A stretch of 64,000 nt of DNA from Taudactylus pleione (Eukaryota; Chordata; Amphibia; Anura; Myobatrachidae), in assembly GCA_031769625.1 (NCBI GenBank), contig JAUIMM010002560.1, forward strand, positions 248,001-312,000. The letters are read 5' to 3'. A program made the position numbers and the translations under genes. Positions 50,801 through 62,918 of the stretch are shown here, piece after piece. Below the pieces are notes generated by a model. It searched no databases. It was not told where the DNA came from and worked only from the letters and a program-made list of their open reading frames with translations. Position 1 is the stretch's first letter. The number at the start of each line of letters is the position of its first letter.

Positions 50801-52245
50801 TCACATCAGGTTTGTGGGTCTTGGTCTTCAACACATTCTGTGAAATTTTGAGCTGTCTGTGTTTGCTACAAGAGGAGATATCACAAAGTATGCGCATTTG
50901 TTGTTTCCATTGGTTTCAATGCATTTTGGCCTAAAATGAGCATTTGCTGTTTTCTCTTAAACGCAACATGGGAGAAAAACAATTTCACATCACATTTGTG
51001 GGTCTTGGTCTTCAACACAATCTGTGAAATTTTGAGCTGTCTGTGCTTGCTACAAGATTAGATATCACAAAGAATGCGCTTTTGTTGTTTCCATTGGTTT
51101 CAATGCATATTGGCCTAAAACGAGCATTTGCTGTTTTCTCTTAAATGCAACATTAGAGAAACACCATTTCACATCACATTTGTGGGTCTTGGTCTTCAAC
51201 ACATTCTGTGAAATTTTGAGCTGTCTGTGTTTGATACAAGAGGAGATATCGCGAAGTATGGGTTTTTGCTGTTCCATTGGTTTCAATGCATTTTGGCCTA
51301 AAACGAGCATTTGCTGTTTTCTCTTAAACACAACATGGGAGAAAAACCATTTCACATCACATTTGTGGGTCTTGGTCTTCAACACAATCTGTGAAATTTT
51401 GAGCTGTCTGTGTTTGCTACAAGAGGAGATATCACAAAGAATGTGCTTTTGTTGTTTCCATTGGTTTCAATGCATTTTGGCCTAAGATGAGCATTTGCTG
51501 TTTTCTCTTAAATGCAGCTTGGGAGAAAAACCATTTCACATCACATTTGTGGGTCTTGGTCTTCAACACATTCTGTGAAATTCTGAGCTCTCTGTGCTTG
51601 CTACAAGAGGAGATATCACAAAGTATGCACTTTTGTTGTTTCCATTGGTTTCAATGCATTTTGGCATAAGACGAGCATTTGCTGTTTTCTCTTAAACGCA
51701 ACATGGGAGAAAAACCATTTCACATCACATTTGTGGGTGTTGGTCTTAAACACAATCTGTGAAATTTTGAGCTGTCTGTGTTTGCTACAAGAGGAGATAT
51801 CACAAAGAATGCGCTTTTGTTGTTTCCATTGGTTTCAATGCATTTTGGCCTAAAACGAGCATTTGCTGTTTTCTCTTAAATGCAGCTTGGGAGAAAAATC
51901 ATTTCACATCACATTTGTGGGTCTTGGTCTTCAACACATTCTGTGAAATTTTGAGCTGTCTGTGTTTGCTACAAGAGGAGATATCACAAAGTATGCGCAT
52001 TTGTTGTTTCCATTGGTTTCAATGCATTTTGGCCTAAAACGAGCATTTGCTGTTTTCTCTTAAACGCAACATGGGAGAAAAACAATTTCACATCACATTT
52101 GTGGGTCTTGGTCTTCAACACAATCTGTGAAATTTTGAGCTGTCTGTGCTTGCTACAAGATTAGATATCACAAAGAATGCGCTTTTGTTGTTTCCATTGG
52201 TTTCAATGCATATTGGCCTAAAACGAGCATTTGCTGTTTTCTCTT
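44885..52245 (+). repeat. Mosaic region of short repeated blocks
   Basis: About 40 monomers. A g-h-e-prime-a-b run occurs three times with the distinctive CTATTAAATGCAGC header on its g monomer (about 45,617, 48,747 and 50,770) and a fourth time just to the right (about 53,163, TGTAGC variant). The offsets of 2,025 and 2,393 bp between blocks equal 11 and 13 monomers plus one base. The ATATGCAGC block (about 47,277) is also here. GAAATTCAGAGCTC near 46,430 and 49,557 links those two copies. Confidence 0.78.
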
Positions 52246-55200
52246 AAATGCAACATTAGAGAAACACCATTTCACATCACATTTGTGGGTCTTGGTCTTC
52301 AACACATTCTGTGAAATTTTGAGCTGTCTCTGTTTGATACAAGAGGAGATATCGCGAAGTATGGGTTTTTGCTGTTTCCATTGGTTTCAATGCATTTTGG
52401 CCTAAAACGAGCATTTGCTGTTTTCTCTTAAACACAACATGGGAGAAAAACCATTTCACATCACATTTGTGGGTCTTGGTCTTCAACACAATCTGTGAAA
52501 TTTTGAGCTGTCTGTGTTTGCTACAAGAGGAGATATCACAAAGAATGTGCTTTTGTTGTTTCCATTGGTTTCAATGCATTTTGGCCTAAGACGAGCATTT
52601 GCTGTTTTCTCTTAAATGCAGCTTGGGAGAAAAACCATTTCACATCACGTTTGTGGGTCTTGGTCTTCAACACATTCTGTGAAATTTTGAGCTGTCTGTG
52701 CTTGCTACAAGAGGAGATATCAAAAAGTATGCACTTTTGTTGTTTCCATTGGTTTCAATGCATTTTGGCATAAGACGAGCATTTGCTGTTTTCTCTTAAA
52801 CGCAACATGGGAGAAAAACCATTTCACATCACATTTGTGGGTGTTGGTCTTAAACACAATCTGTGAAATTTTGAGCTGTCTGTGTTTGCTACAAGAGGAG
52901 ATATCACAAAGAATGCGCTTTTGTTGTTTCCATTGGTTTCAATGCATTTTGGCCTAAAACGAGCATTTGCTGTTTTCTCTTAAATGCAGCTTGGGAGAAA
53001 AACCATTTCACATCACGTTTTTGTGGGTCTTTGTCTTCAACACACTCTGTGAAATTTTGAGCTGTCTGTGCTTGCTACAAGAGGAGATATCACAAAGTAT
53101 GCACTTTTGTTGTTTCCATTGGTTTCAATGCATTTTGGCCTAAAACGAGCATTTGCTGTTTTCTATTAAATGTAGCATGGGAGAAAAACAATTTCACATC
53201 AGGTTTGTGGGTCTTGGTCTTCAACACATTCTGTGAAATTTTGAGCTGTCTGTGTTTGCTACAAGAGGAGATATCACAAAGTATGCGCATTTGTTGTTTC
53301 CATTGGTTTCAATGCATTTTGGCCTAAAATGAGCATTTGCTGTTTTCTCTTAAACGCAACATGGGAGAAAAACAATTTCACATCACATTTGTGGGTCTTG
53401 GTCTTCAACACAATCTGTGAAATTTTGAGCTGTCTGTGCTTGCTACAAGATTAGATATCACAAAGAATGCGCTTTTGTTGTTTCCATTGGTTTCAATGCA
53501 TATTGGCCTAAAACGAGCATTTGCTGTTTTCTCTTAAATGCAACATTAGAGAAACACCATTTCACATCACATTTGTGGGTCTTGGTCTTCAACACATTCT
53601 GTGAAATTTTGAGCTGTCTGTGTTTGATACAAGAGGAGATATCGCGAAGTATGGGTTTTTGCTGTTCCATTGGTTTCAATGCATTTTGGCCTAAAACGAG
53701 CATTTGCTGTTTTCTCTTAAACACAACATGGGAGAAAAACCATTTCACATCACATTTGTGGGTCTTGGTCTTCAACACAATCTGTGAAATTTTGAGCTGT
53801 CTGTGTTTGCTACAAGAGGAGATATCACAAAGAATGTGCTTTTGTTGTTTCCATTGGTTTCAATGCATTTTGGCCTAAGACGAGCATTTGCTGTTTTCTC
53901 TTAAATGCAGCTTGGGAGAAAAACCATTTCACATCACATTTGTGGGTCTTGGTCTTCAACACATTCTGTGAAATTCTGAGCTCTCTGTGCTTGCTACAAG
54001 AGGAGATATCACAAAGTATGCACTTTTGTTGTTTCCATTGGTTTCAATGCATTTTGGCCTAAGACGAGCATTTGCTGTTTTCTCTTAAACGCAACATGGG
54101 AGAAAAACCATTTCACATCACATTTGTGGGTCTTGGTCTTCAACACATTCTGTGAAATTTTGAGCTGTCTGTGTTTGATACAAGAGAAGATATCGCGAAG
54201 TATGGGTTTTTGCTGTTTCCATTGGTTTCAATGCATTTTGGCCTAAAACGAGCATTTGCTGTTTTCTCTTAAACACAACATGGGAGAAAAACCATTTCAC
54301 ATCACATTTGTGGGTCTTGGTCTTCAACACAATCTGTGAAATTTTGAGCCGTCTGTGTTTGCTACAAGAGGAGATATCACAAAGAATGTGATTTTGTTGT
54401 TTCCATTGGTTTCAATGCATTTTGGCCTAAAACGAGCATTTGCTGTTTTCTCTTATATGCAGCTTGGGAGAAAAACCATTTCACATCACGTTTGTGGGTC
54501 TTTGTCTTCAACACACTCTGTGAAATTTTGAGCTGTCTGTGCTTGCTAAAAGAGGAGATATCACAAAGTATGCACTTTTGTTGTTTCCATTGGTTTCAAA
54601 GCATTTTGGCCTAAAACGAGCATTTGCTGTTTTCTCTTAAATGCAGCATGAGAGAAAAACAATTTCACATCAGGTTTGTGGGTCTTGGTCTTCAACACAT
54701 TCTGTGAAATTTTGAGCTGTCTGTGTTTGCTACAACAGGAGATATCACAAAGTATGCGCATTTGTTGTTTCCATTGGTTTCAATGCATTTTGGGCTAAAA
54801 CGAGCATTTGCTGTTTTCTCTTAAATGCAACATTAGAGAAACACCATTTCACATCATATTTGTGGGTCTTGGTCTTCCACACATTCTGTGAAATTTTGAG
54901 CTGTCTGTGTTTGATACAAGAGGAGATATCGCGAAGTATGGGTTTTTGCTGTTTCCATTGGTTTCAATGCATTTTGGCCTAAAACGAGCATTTGCTGTTT
55001 TCTCTTAAACACAACATGGGAGAAAAACCATTTCACATCACATTTGTGGGTCTTGGTCTTCAACACAATCTGTGAAATTTTGAGCTGTCTGTGTTTGCTA
55101 CAAGAGGAGATATCACAAAGAATGTGCTTTTGTTGTTTCCATTGGTTTCAATGCATTTTGGCCTAAGACGAGCATTTGCTGTTTTCTCTTAAATGCAGCT

Positions 55201-58200
55201 TGGGAGAAAAACCATTTCACATCACGTTTGTGGGTCTTGGTCTTCAACACATTCTGTGAAATTTTGAGCTGTCTGTGCTTGCTACAAGAGGAGATATCAC
55301 AAAGTATGCACTTTTGTTGTTTCCATTGGTTTCAATGCATTTTGGCCTAAGACGAGCATTTGCTGTTTTCTCTTAAACGCAACATGGGAGAAAAACCATT
55401 TCACATCACATTTGTGGGTGTTGGTCTTAAACACAATCTGTGAAATTTTGAGCTGTCTGTGTTTGCTACAAGAGGAGATATCACAAAAAATGCGCTTTTG
55501 TTGTTTCCATTGGTTTCAATGCATTTTGGCCTAAAACGAACATTTGCTGTTTTCTCTTAAATGCAACATGGGAGAAAAAGCATTTCACATCACATTTGTG
55601 GGTCTTGGTCTTCAACACATTCTGTGAAATGTTGAGCTGTCTGTGTTTGCTACAAGAGGAGATATCGCAAAGAATGCGCTTTTGTTGTTTCCATTGGTTT
55701 CAATGCATTTTGGCCTAAAACGAGCATTTGCTGTTTTCTCTTAAATACAGCTTGGGAGAAAAACCATTTCACATCACGTTTGTGGGTCTTTGTCTTCAAC
55801 ACACTCTGTGAAATTTTGAGCTGTCTGTGCTTGCTACAAGAGGAGATATCACAAAGTATGCACTTTTGTTGTTTCCATTGGTTTCAATGCATTTTGGCCT
55901 AAAACGAGCATTTGCTGTTTTCTCTTAAATGCAGCATGGGAGAAAAACAATTTCACATCAGGTTTGTGGGTCTTGGTCTTCAACACATTCTGTGAAATTT
56001 TGAGCTGTCTGTGTTTGCTACAAGAGGAGATATCACAAAGTATGCACATTTGTTGTTTCCATTGGTTTAAATGCATTTTGGCCTAAAACGAGCATTTGTT
56101 GTTTTCTCTTAAACGCAACATGGGAGAAAAACAATTTCACATCACATTTGTGGGTCTTGGTCTTCAACACAATCTGTGAAATTTTGAGCTGTCTGTGCTT
56201 GCTACAAGATTAGATATCACAAAGAATGCGCTTTTGTTGTTTCCATTGGTTTCAATGCATATTGGCCTAAAACGAGCATTTGCTGTTTTCTCTTAAATGC
56301 AACATTAGAGAAACACCATTTCACATCACATTTGTGGGTCTTGGTCTTCAACACATTCTGTGAAATTTTGAGCTGTCTGTGTTTGATACAAGAGGAGATA
56401 TCGCGAAGTATGGGTTTTTGCTGTTTCCATTGGTTTCAATGCATTTTGGCCTAAAACGAGCATTTGCTGTTTTCTCTTAAACACAACATGGGAGAAAAAC
56501 CATTTCACATCACATTTGTGGGTCTTGGTCTTCAACACAATCTGTGAAATTTTGAGCTGTCTGTGTTTGCTACAAGAGGAGATATCACAAAGAATGTGCT
56601 TTTGTTGTTTCCATTGGTTTCAATGCATTTTGGCCTAAGACGAGCATTTGCTGTTTTCTCTTAAATGCAGCTTGGGAGAAAAACCATTTCACATCACGTT
56701 GTGGGTCTTGGTCTTCAGCACATTCTGTGAAATTTTGAGCTGTCTGTGGTTGCTACAAGAGGAGATATCACAAAGAATGCGCTTTTGTTGTTTCCATTGG
56801 TTTCAATGCATTTTGGCCTAAGACAAGCATTTGCTGTTTTCTCTTAAACGCAACATGGGAGAAAAACCATTTCACATCACATTTGTGGGTGTTGGTCTTA
56901 AACACAATCTGTGAAATTTTGAGCTGTCTGTGTTTGCTACAAGAGGAGATATCACAAAGAATGCACTTTTGTTGTTTCCATTGGTTTCAATGCATTTTGG
57001 CCTAAAACGAGCATTTGCTGTTTTCTCTTAAATGCAACATGGGAGAAAAAGCATTTCACATCACATTTGTGGGTCTTGGTCTTCAACACATTCTGTGAAA
57101 TGTTGAGCTGTCTGTGTTTGCTACAAGAGGAGATATCGCAAAGAATGCGCTTTTGTTGTTTCCATTGGTTTCAATGCATTTTGGCCTAAAACGAGCATTT
57201 GCTGTTTTCTCTTAAATGCAACATTAGAGAAACACCATTTCACATCACATTTGTGGGTCTTGGTCTTCAACACATTCTGTGAAATTTTGAGCTGTCTGTG
57301 TTTGATACAAGAGGAGATATCGCGAAGTATGGGTTTTTGCTGTTTCCATTGGTTTCAATGCATTTTGGCCTAAAACGAGCATTTGCTGTTTTCTCTTAAA
57401 CACAACATGGGAGAAAAACCATTTCACATCACATTTGTGGGTCTTGGTCTTCAACACAATCTGTGAAATTTTGAGCTGTCTGTGTTTGATACAAGAGGAG
57501 ATATCACAAAGAATGTGCTTTTGTTGTTTCCATTGGTTTCAATGCATTTTGGCCTAAGACGAGCATTTGCTGTTTTCTCTTAAATGCAGCTTGGGAGAAA
57601 AACCATTTCACATCAGGTTTGTGGGTCTTGGTCTTCAACACATTCTGTGAAATTTTGAGCTGTCTGTGCTTGCTACAAGAGGAGATATCACAAAGTATGC
57701 ACTTTTGTTGTTTCCATTGGTTTCAATGCATTTTGGCCTAAGACGAGCATTTGCTGTTTTCTCTTAAACGCAACATGGGAGAAAAACCATTTCACATCAC
57801 ATTTGTGGGTGTTGGTCTTAAACACAATCTGTGAAATTTTGAGCTGTCTGTGTTTGCTACAAGAGGAGATATCACAAAGAATGCGCTTTTGTTGTTTCCA
57901 TTGGTTTCAATGCATTTTGGCCTAAAATGAGCATTTGCTGTTTTCTCTTAAATGCAACATGGAAGAAAAAGCATTTCACATCACATTTGTGGGTCTTGGT
58001 CTTCAACACATTCTGTGAAATGTTGAGCTGTCTGTGTTTGCTACAAGAGGAGATATCGCAAAGAATGCACTTTTGTTGTTTCCATTGGTTTCAATGCATT
58101 TTGGCCTAAAATGAACATTTGCTGTTTTCTCTTAAATGCAACATTAGAGAAACACCATTTCACATCACATTTGTGGGTCTTGGTCTTCAACACATTCTGT

Positions 58201-58869
58201 GAAATTTTGAGCTGTCTGTGCTTGCTACAAGATTAGATATCACAAAGAATGCACTTTTGTTGATTCCATTGGTTTCAATGCATATTGGCCTAAAACGAGC
58301 ATTTGCTGTTTTCTCTTAAACACAACATGGGAGAAAAACCATTTCACATCACATTTGTGGGTCTTGGTCTTCAACACAATCTGTGAAATTTTGAGCTGTC
58401 TGTGTTTGCTACAAGAGGAGATATCACAAAGAATGTGCTTTTGTTGTTTCCATTGGTTTCAATGCATTTTGGCCTAAGACGGGCATTTGCTGTTTTCTCT
58501 TAAATGCAGCTTGGGAGAAAAACCATTTCACATCAAATTTGTGGGTCTTGGTCATCAACACATTCTGTGAAATTTTGAGCTCTCTGTGCTTGCTACAAGA
58601 GGAGATATCACAAAGTATGCACTTTTGTTGTTTCCATTGGTTTCAATGCATTTTGGCCTAAGACAAGCATTTGCTGTTTTCTCTTAAACGCAACATGGGA
58701 GAAAAACCATTTCACATCACATTTGTGGGAGTTGGTCTTAAACACAATCTGTGAAATTTTGAGCTGTCTGTGTTTGCTACAAGAGGAGATATCACAAAGA
58801 ATGCGCTTTTGTTGTTTCCATTGGTTTCAATGCATATTGGCCTAAAACGAGCATTTGCTGTTTTCTCTT
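52246..58869 (+). repeat. 36-monomer tandem unit, copy 1 (6,624 bp)
   Basis: Set from an e monomer start. It matches the sequence from 58,870 at 6,624 up to about 54,795 and at 6,808 afterwards, because one h monomer is missing here. Shared rare marks are ATCAAAAAGTATGC (52,722 and 59,346), GAGCCGTCTG (54,348 and 60,972), AATGTGATTTTG (54,388 and 61,012), GTCTTCCACAC (54,874 and 61,682), CACGTTGTGGG (56,697 and 63,505) and CTTCAGCAC. Confidence 0.85.
54639..54822 (+). repeat. g monomer directly followed by e, h deleted
   Basis: This g copy (TGAGAG header, CAACAGGAG) ends in GCATTTTGGGCTAAAACG, and the next header at 54,823 is class e. In the sister copy g is followed by h (61,447) and then e. 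The break lies in the shared AAAACGAGC to CTCTTAAA stretch at about 54,795-54,825. Confidence 0.78.
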
Positions 58870-61446
58870 AAATGCAACATTAGAGGAACACCATTTCACA
58901 TCACATTTGTGGGTCTTGGTCTTCAACACATTCTGTGAAATTTTGAGCTGTCTGTGTTTGATACAAGAGGAGATATCGCGAAGTATGGGTTTTTGCTGTT
59001 TCCATTGGTTTCAATGCATTTTGGCCTAAAACGAGCATTTGCTGTTTTCTCTTAAACACAACATGGGAGAAAAACCATTTCACATCACATTTGTGGGTCT
59101 TGGTCTTCAACACAATCTGTGAAATTTTGAGCTGTCTGTGTTTGCTACAAGAGGAGATATCACAAAGAATGTGCTTTTGTTGTTTCCATTGGTTTCAATG
59201 CATTTTGGCCTAAGACGAGCATTTGCTGTTTTCTCTTAAATGCAGCTTGGGAGAAAAACCATTTCACATCACGTTTGTGGGTCTTGGTCTTCAACACATT
59301 CTGTGAAATTTTGAGCTGTCTGTGCTTGCTACAAGAGGAGATATCAAAAAGTATGCACTTTTGTTGTTTCCATTGGTTTCAATGCATTTTGGCATAAGAC
59401 GAGCATTTGCTGTTTTCTCTTAAACGCAACATGGGAGAAAAACCATTTCACATCACATTTGTGGGTGTTGGTCTTAAACACAATCTGTGAAATTTTGAGC
59501 TGTCTGTGTTTGCTACAAGAGGAGATATCACAAAGAATGCGCTTTTGTTGTTTCCATTGGTTTCAATGCATTTTGGCCTAAAACGAGCATTTGCTGTTTT
59601 CTCTTAAATGCAGCTTGGGAGAAAAACCATTTCACATCACGTTTTTGTGGGTCTTTGTCTTCAACACACTCTGTGAAATTTTGAGCTGTCTGTGCTTGCT
59701 ACAAGAGGAGATATCACAAAGTATGCACTTTTGTTGTTTCCATTGGTTTCAATGCATTTTGGCCTAAAACGAGCATTTGCTGTTTTCTATTAAATGCAGC
59801 ATGGGAGAAAAACAATTTCACATCAGGTTTGTGGGTCTTGGTCTTCAACACATTCTGTGAAATTTTGAGCTGTCTGTGTTTGCTACAAGAGGAGATATCA
59901 CAAAGTATGCGCATTTGTTGTTTCCATTGGTTTCAATGCATTTTGGCCTAAAATGAGCATTTGCTGTTTTCTCTTAAACGCAACATGGGAGAAAAACAAT
60001 TTCACATCACATTTGTGGGTCTTGGTCTTCAACACAATCTGTGAAATTTTGAGCTGTCTGTGCTTGCTACAAGATTAGATATCACAAAGAATGCGCTTTT
60101 GTTGTTTCCATTGGTTTCAATGCATATTGGCCTAAAACGAGCATTTGCTGTTTTCTCTTAAATGCAACATTAGAGAAACACCATTTCACATCACATTTGT
60201 GGGTCTTGGTCTTCAACACATTCTGTGAAATTTTGAGCTGTCTGTGTTTGATACAAGAGGAGATATCGCGAAGTATGGGTTTTTGCTGTTCCATTGGTTT
60301 CAATGCATTTTGGCCTAAAACGAGCATTTGCTGTTTTCTCTTAAACACAACATGGGAGAAAAACCATTTCACATCACATTTGTGGGTCTTGGTCTTCAAC
60401 ACAATCTGTGAAATTTTGAGCTGTCTGTGTTTGCTACAAGAGGAGATATCACAAAGAATGTGCTTTTGTTGTTTCCATTGGTTTCAATGCATTTTGGCCT
60501 AAGACGAGCATTTGCTGTTTTCTCTTAAATGCAGCTTGGGAGAAAAACCATTTCACATCACATTTGTGGGTCTTGGTCTTCAACACATTCTGTGAAATTC
60601 TGAGCTCTCTGTGCTTGCTACAAGAGGAGATATCACAAAGTATGCACTTTTGTTGTTTCCATTGGTTTCAATGCATTTTGGCCTAAGACGAGCATTTGCT
60701 GTTTTCTCTTAAACGCAACATGGGAGAAAAACCATTTCACATCACATTTGTGGGTCTTGGTCTTCAACACATTCTGTGAAATTTTGAGCTGTCTGTGTTT
60801 GATACAAGAGAAGATATCGCGAAGTATGGGTTTTTGCTGTTTCCATTGGTTTCAATGCATTTTGGCCTAAAACGAGCATTTGCTGTTTTCTCTTAAACAC
60901 AACATGGGAGAAAAACCATTTCACATCACATTTGTGGGTCTTGGTCTTCAACACAATCTGTGAAATTTTGAGCCGTCTGTGTTTGCTACAAGAGGAGATA
61001 TCACAAAGAATGTGATTTTGTTGTTTCCATTGGTTTCAATGCATTTTGGCCTAAAACGAGCATTTGCTGTTTTCTCTTATATGCAGCTTGGGAGAAAATC
61101 CATTTCACATCACGTTTGTGGGTCTTTGTCTTCAACACACTCTGTGAAATTTTGAGCTGTCTGTGCTTGCTAAAAGAGGAGATATCACAAAGTATGCACT
61201 TTTGTTGTTTCCATTGGTTTCAAAGCATTTTGGCCTAAAACGAGCATTTGCTGTTTTCTCTTAAATGCAGCATGAGAGAAAAACAATTTCACATCAGGTT
61301 TGTGGGTCTTGGTCTTCAACACATTCTGTGAAATTTTGAGCTGTCTGTGTTTGCTACAACAGGAGATATCACAAAGTATGCGCATTTGTTGTTTCCATTG
61401 GTTTCAATGCATTTTGGCCTAAAACGAGCATTTGCTGTTTTCTCTT

Positions 61447-61630
61447 AAACGCAACATGGGAGAAAAACAATTTCACATCTCATTTGTGGGTCTTGGTCTT
61501 CAACACAATCTGTGAAATTTTGAGCTGTCTGTGCTTGCTACAAGATTAGATATCACAAAGAATGCGCTTTTGTTGTTTCCATTGGTTTCAATGCATATTG
61601 GCCTAAAACGAGCATTTGCTGTTTTCTCTT
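61447..61630 (+). repeat. Reference monomer class h
   Basis: Header AAACGCAACATGGGAG followed by AAAAACAATTTC. The body has ACACAATCTG, the change CAAGATTAGATATC in place of CAAGAGGAGATATC, AATGCGC, and GCATATTGG in place of GCATTTTGG. The AGATTAGA marker makes h copies easy to count; examples are at about 5,227, 16,824, 38,909, 41,487 and 63,016. This copy also has CATCTCATTTG, a variant shared with copies near 27,614 and 47,677. Confidence 0.85.
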
Positions 61631-61814
61631 AAATGCAACATTAGAGAAACACCATTTCACATCATATTTGTGGGTCTTGGTCTTCCACACATTCTGTGAA
61701 ATTTTGAGCTGTCTGTGTTTGATACAAGAGGAGATATCGCGAAGTATGGGTTTTTGCTGTTTCCATTGGTTTCAATGCATTTTGGCCTAAAACGAGCATT
61801 TGCTGTTTTCTCTT
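61631..61814 (+). repeat. Reference monomer class e
   Basis: Header AAATGCAACATTAGAGAAAC. The body has ACACATTCTG, TTTGATACAAGAG, then ATATCGCGAAGTATGGG and TTTTTGCTGTTTCC. The TCGCGA creates an NruI site and two CpG dinucleotides not found in the other classes. Two subtypes recur: one with GAGAAGATATC and a following CATTTCCTG, and one (e-prime, 183 bp) that lacks one T and reads GCTGTTCCATTGG. Confidence 0.85.
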
Positions 61815-61998
61815 AAACACAACATGGGAGAAAAACCATTTCACATCACATTTGTGGGTCTTGGTCTTCAACACAATCTGTGAAATTTTGAGCTGTCTGT
61901 GTTTGCTACAAGAGGAGATATCACAAAGAATGTGCTTTTGTTGTTTCCATTGGTTTCAATGCATTTTGGCCTAAGACGAGCATTTGCTGTTTTCTCTT
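61815..61998 (+). repeat. Reference monomer class a
   Basis: Header AAACACAACATGGGAG. The body has CACATTTGTGGGTCTTGG, ACACAATCTG, TGTTTGCTACAAGAGG, then AAGAATGTGCTTTTG, and the 3-prime end GGCCTAAGACGAGC. It normally lies between e and b. The same sequence follows nearly every e and e-prime monomer in the window. Confidence 0.83.
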
Positions 61999-62182
61999 AA
62001 ATGCAGCTTGGGAGAAAAACCATTTCACATCACGTTTGTGGGTCTTGGTCTTCAACACATTCTGTGAAATTTTGAGCTGTCTGTGCTTGCTACAAGAGGA
62101 GATATCACAAAGTATGCACTTTTGTTGTTTCCATTGGTTTCAATGCATTTTGGCCTAAGACGAGCATTTGCTGTTTTCTCTT
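61999..62182 (+). repeat. Reference monomer class b
   Basis: Header AAATGCAGCTTGGGAG. The body has CATCACGTTTGTGGGTC, ACACATTCTG, TGTGCTTGCTAC, AAGTATGCACTTTTG, and GGCCTAAGACGAGC. A subtype found after e-prime/a pairs has CACATTTG and GAGCTCTCTGTGC (for example near 40,837-41,020). Some copies read TTGGCATAAGAC. Confidence 0.83.
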
Positions 62183-62366
62183 AAACGCAACATGGGAGAA
62201 AAACCATTTCACATCACATTTGTGGGTGTTGGTCTTAAACACAATCTGTGAAATTTTGAGCTGTCTGTGTTTGCTACAAGAGGAGATATCACAAAAAATG
62301 CGCTTTTGTTGTTTCCATTGGTTTCAATGCATTTTGGCCTAAAACGAACATTTGCTGTTTTCTCTT
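62183..62366 (+). repeat. Reference monomer class c
   Basis: Header AAACGCAACATGGGAG with AAAAACCATTTC. The defining body change is GGGTGTTGGTCTTAAACAC in place of GGGTCTTGGTCTTCAACAC, followed by AATCTG and AATGCGC. Some c copies near 4,160, 10,970, 13,548, 21,463 and 35,270 carry CATTGCTTTCAATG, otherwise typical of the diverged island at 7,425-9,145. Confidence 0.83.
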
Positions 62367-62550
62367 AAATGCAACATGGGAGAAAAAGCATTTCACATCA
62401 CATTTGTGGGTCTTGGTCTTCAACACATTCTGTGAAATGTTGAGCTGTCTGTGTTTGCTACAAGAGGAGATATCGCAAAGAATGCGCTTTTGTTGTTTCC
62501 ATTGGTTTCAATGCATTTTGGCCTAAAACGAGCATTTGCTGTTTTCTCTT
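62367..62550 (+). repeat. Reference monomer class d
   Basis: Header AAATGCAACATGGGAG followed by AAAAAGCATTTC. The body has ACACATTCTG, the change GAAATGTTGAGC in place of GAAATTTTGAGC, and ATATCGCAAAGAATGCGC. Several d copies end in CATTTAGGCCTAAAATG, which contains a 12-bp palindrome with a StuI site. In many places d is followed directly by e, skipping f, g and h. Confidence 0.83.
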
Positions 62551-62734
62551 AAATACAGCTTGGGAGAAAAACCATTTCACATCACGTTTGTGGGTCTTTG
62601 TCTTCAACACACTCTGTGAAATTTTGAGCTGTCTGTGCTTGCTACAAGAGGAGATATCACAAAGTATGCACTTTTGTTGTTTCCATTGGTTTCAATGCAT
62701 TTTGGCCTAAAACGAGCATTTGCTGTTTTCTCTT
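62551..62734 (+). repeat. Reference monomer class f
   Basis: Header AAATACAGCTTGGGAG here, usually AAATGCAGCTTGGGAG. The body is recognised by GGGTCTTTGTCTTC (T for G) and ACACACTCTG, then TGTGCTTGCTAC and AAGTATGCAC. A 186-bp subtype (f-prime) has two extra T bases, CACGTTTTTGTGGG, for example near 39,769 and 59,640. Confidence 0.83.
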
Positions 62735-62918
62735 AAATGCAGCATGGGAGAAAAACAATTTCACATCAGGTTTGTGGGTCTTGGTCTTCAACACATTCTG
62801 TGAAATTTTGAGCTGTCTGTGTTTGCTACAAGAGGAGATATCACAAAGTATGCACATTTGTTGTTTCCATTGGTTTAAATGCATTTTGGCCTAAAACGAG
62901 CATTTGTTGTTTTCTCTT
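62735..62918 (+). repeat. Reference monomer class g
   Basis: Header AAATGCAGCATGGGAG with AAAAACAATTTC. The body has CATCAGGTTTGTGGG, ACACATTCTG, TGTTTGCTAC, and usually TATGCGCATTTG (TATGCACATTTG here). This copy also has GGTTTAAATGC, a point variant shared with the copy 6,808 bp upstream. Confidence 0.83.

Larger units (their letters stand above)
61447..62918 (+). repeat. Complete octamer higher-order repeat, classes h-e-a-b-c-d-f-g
   Basis: Eight consecutive monomers of exactly 184 bp, each carrying different diagnostic bases, after which class h starts again at 62,919 (1,472 bp later). Phase here is set at the AAA that follows TTTTCTCTT. The same order of neighbours (g to h to e to a to b to c to d to f) is seen in fragments throughout the window, so this octamer is my best candidate for the ancestral higher-order unit from which the other arrangements derive by deletion and exchange. 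Confidence 0.85.
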
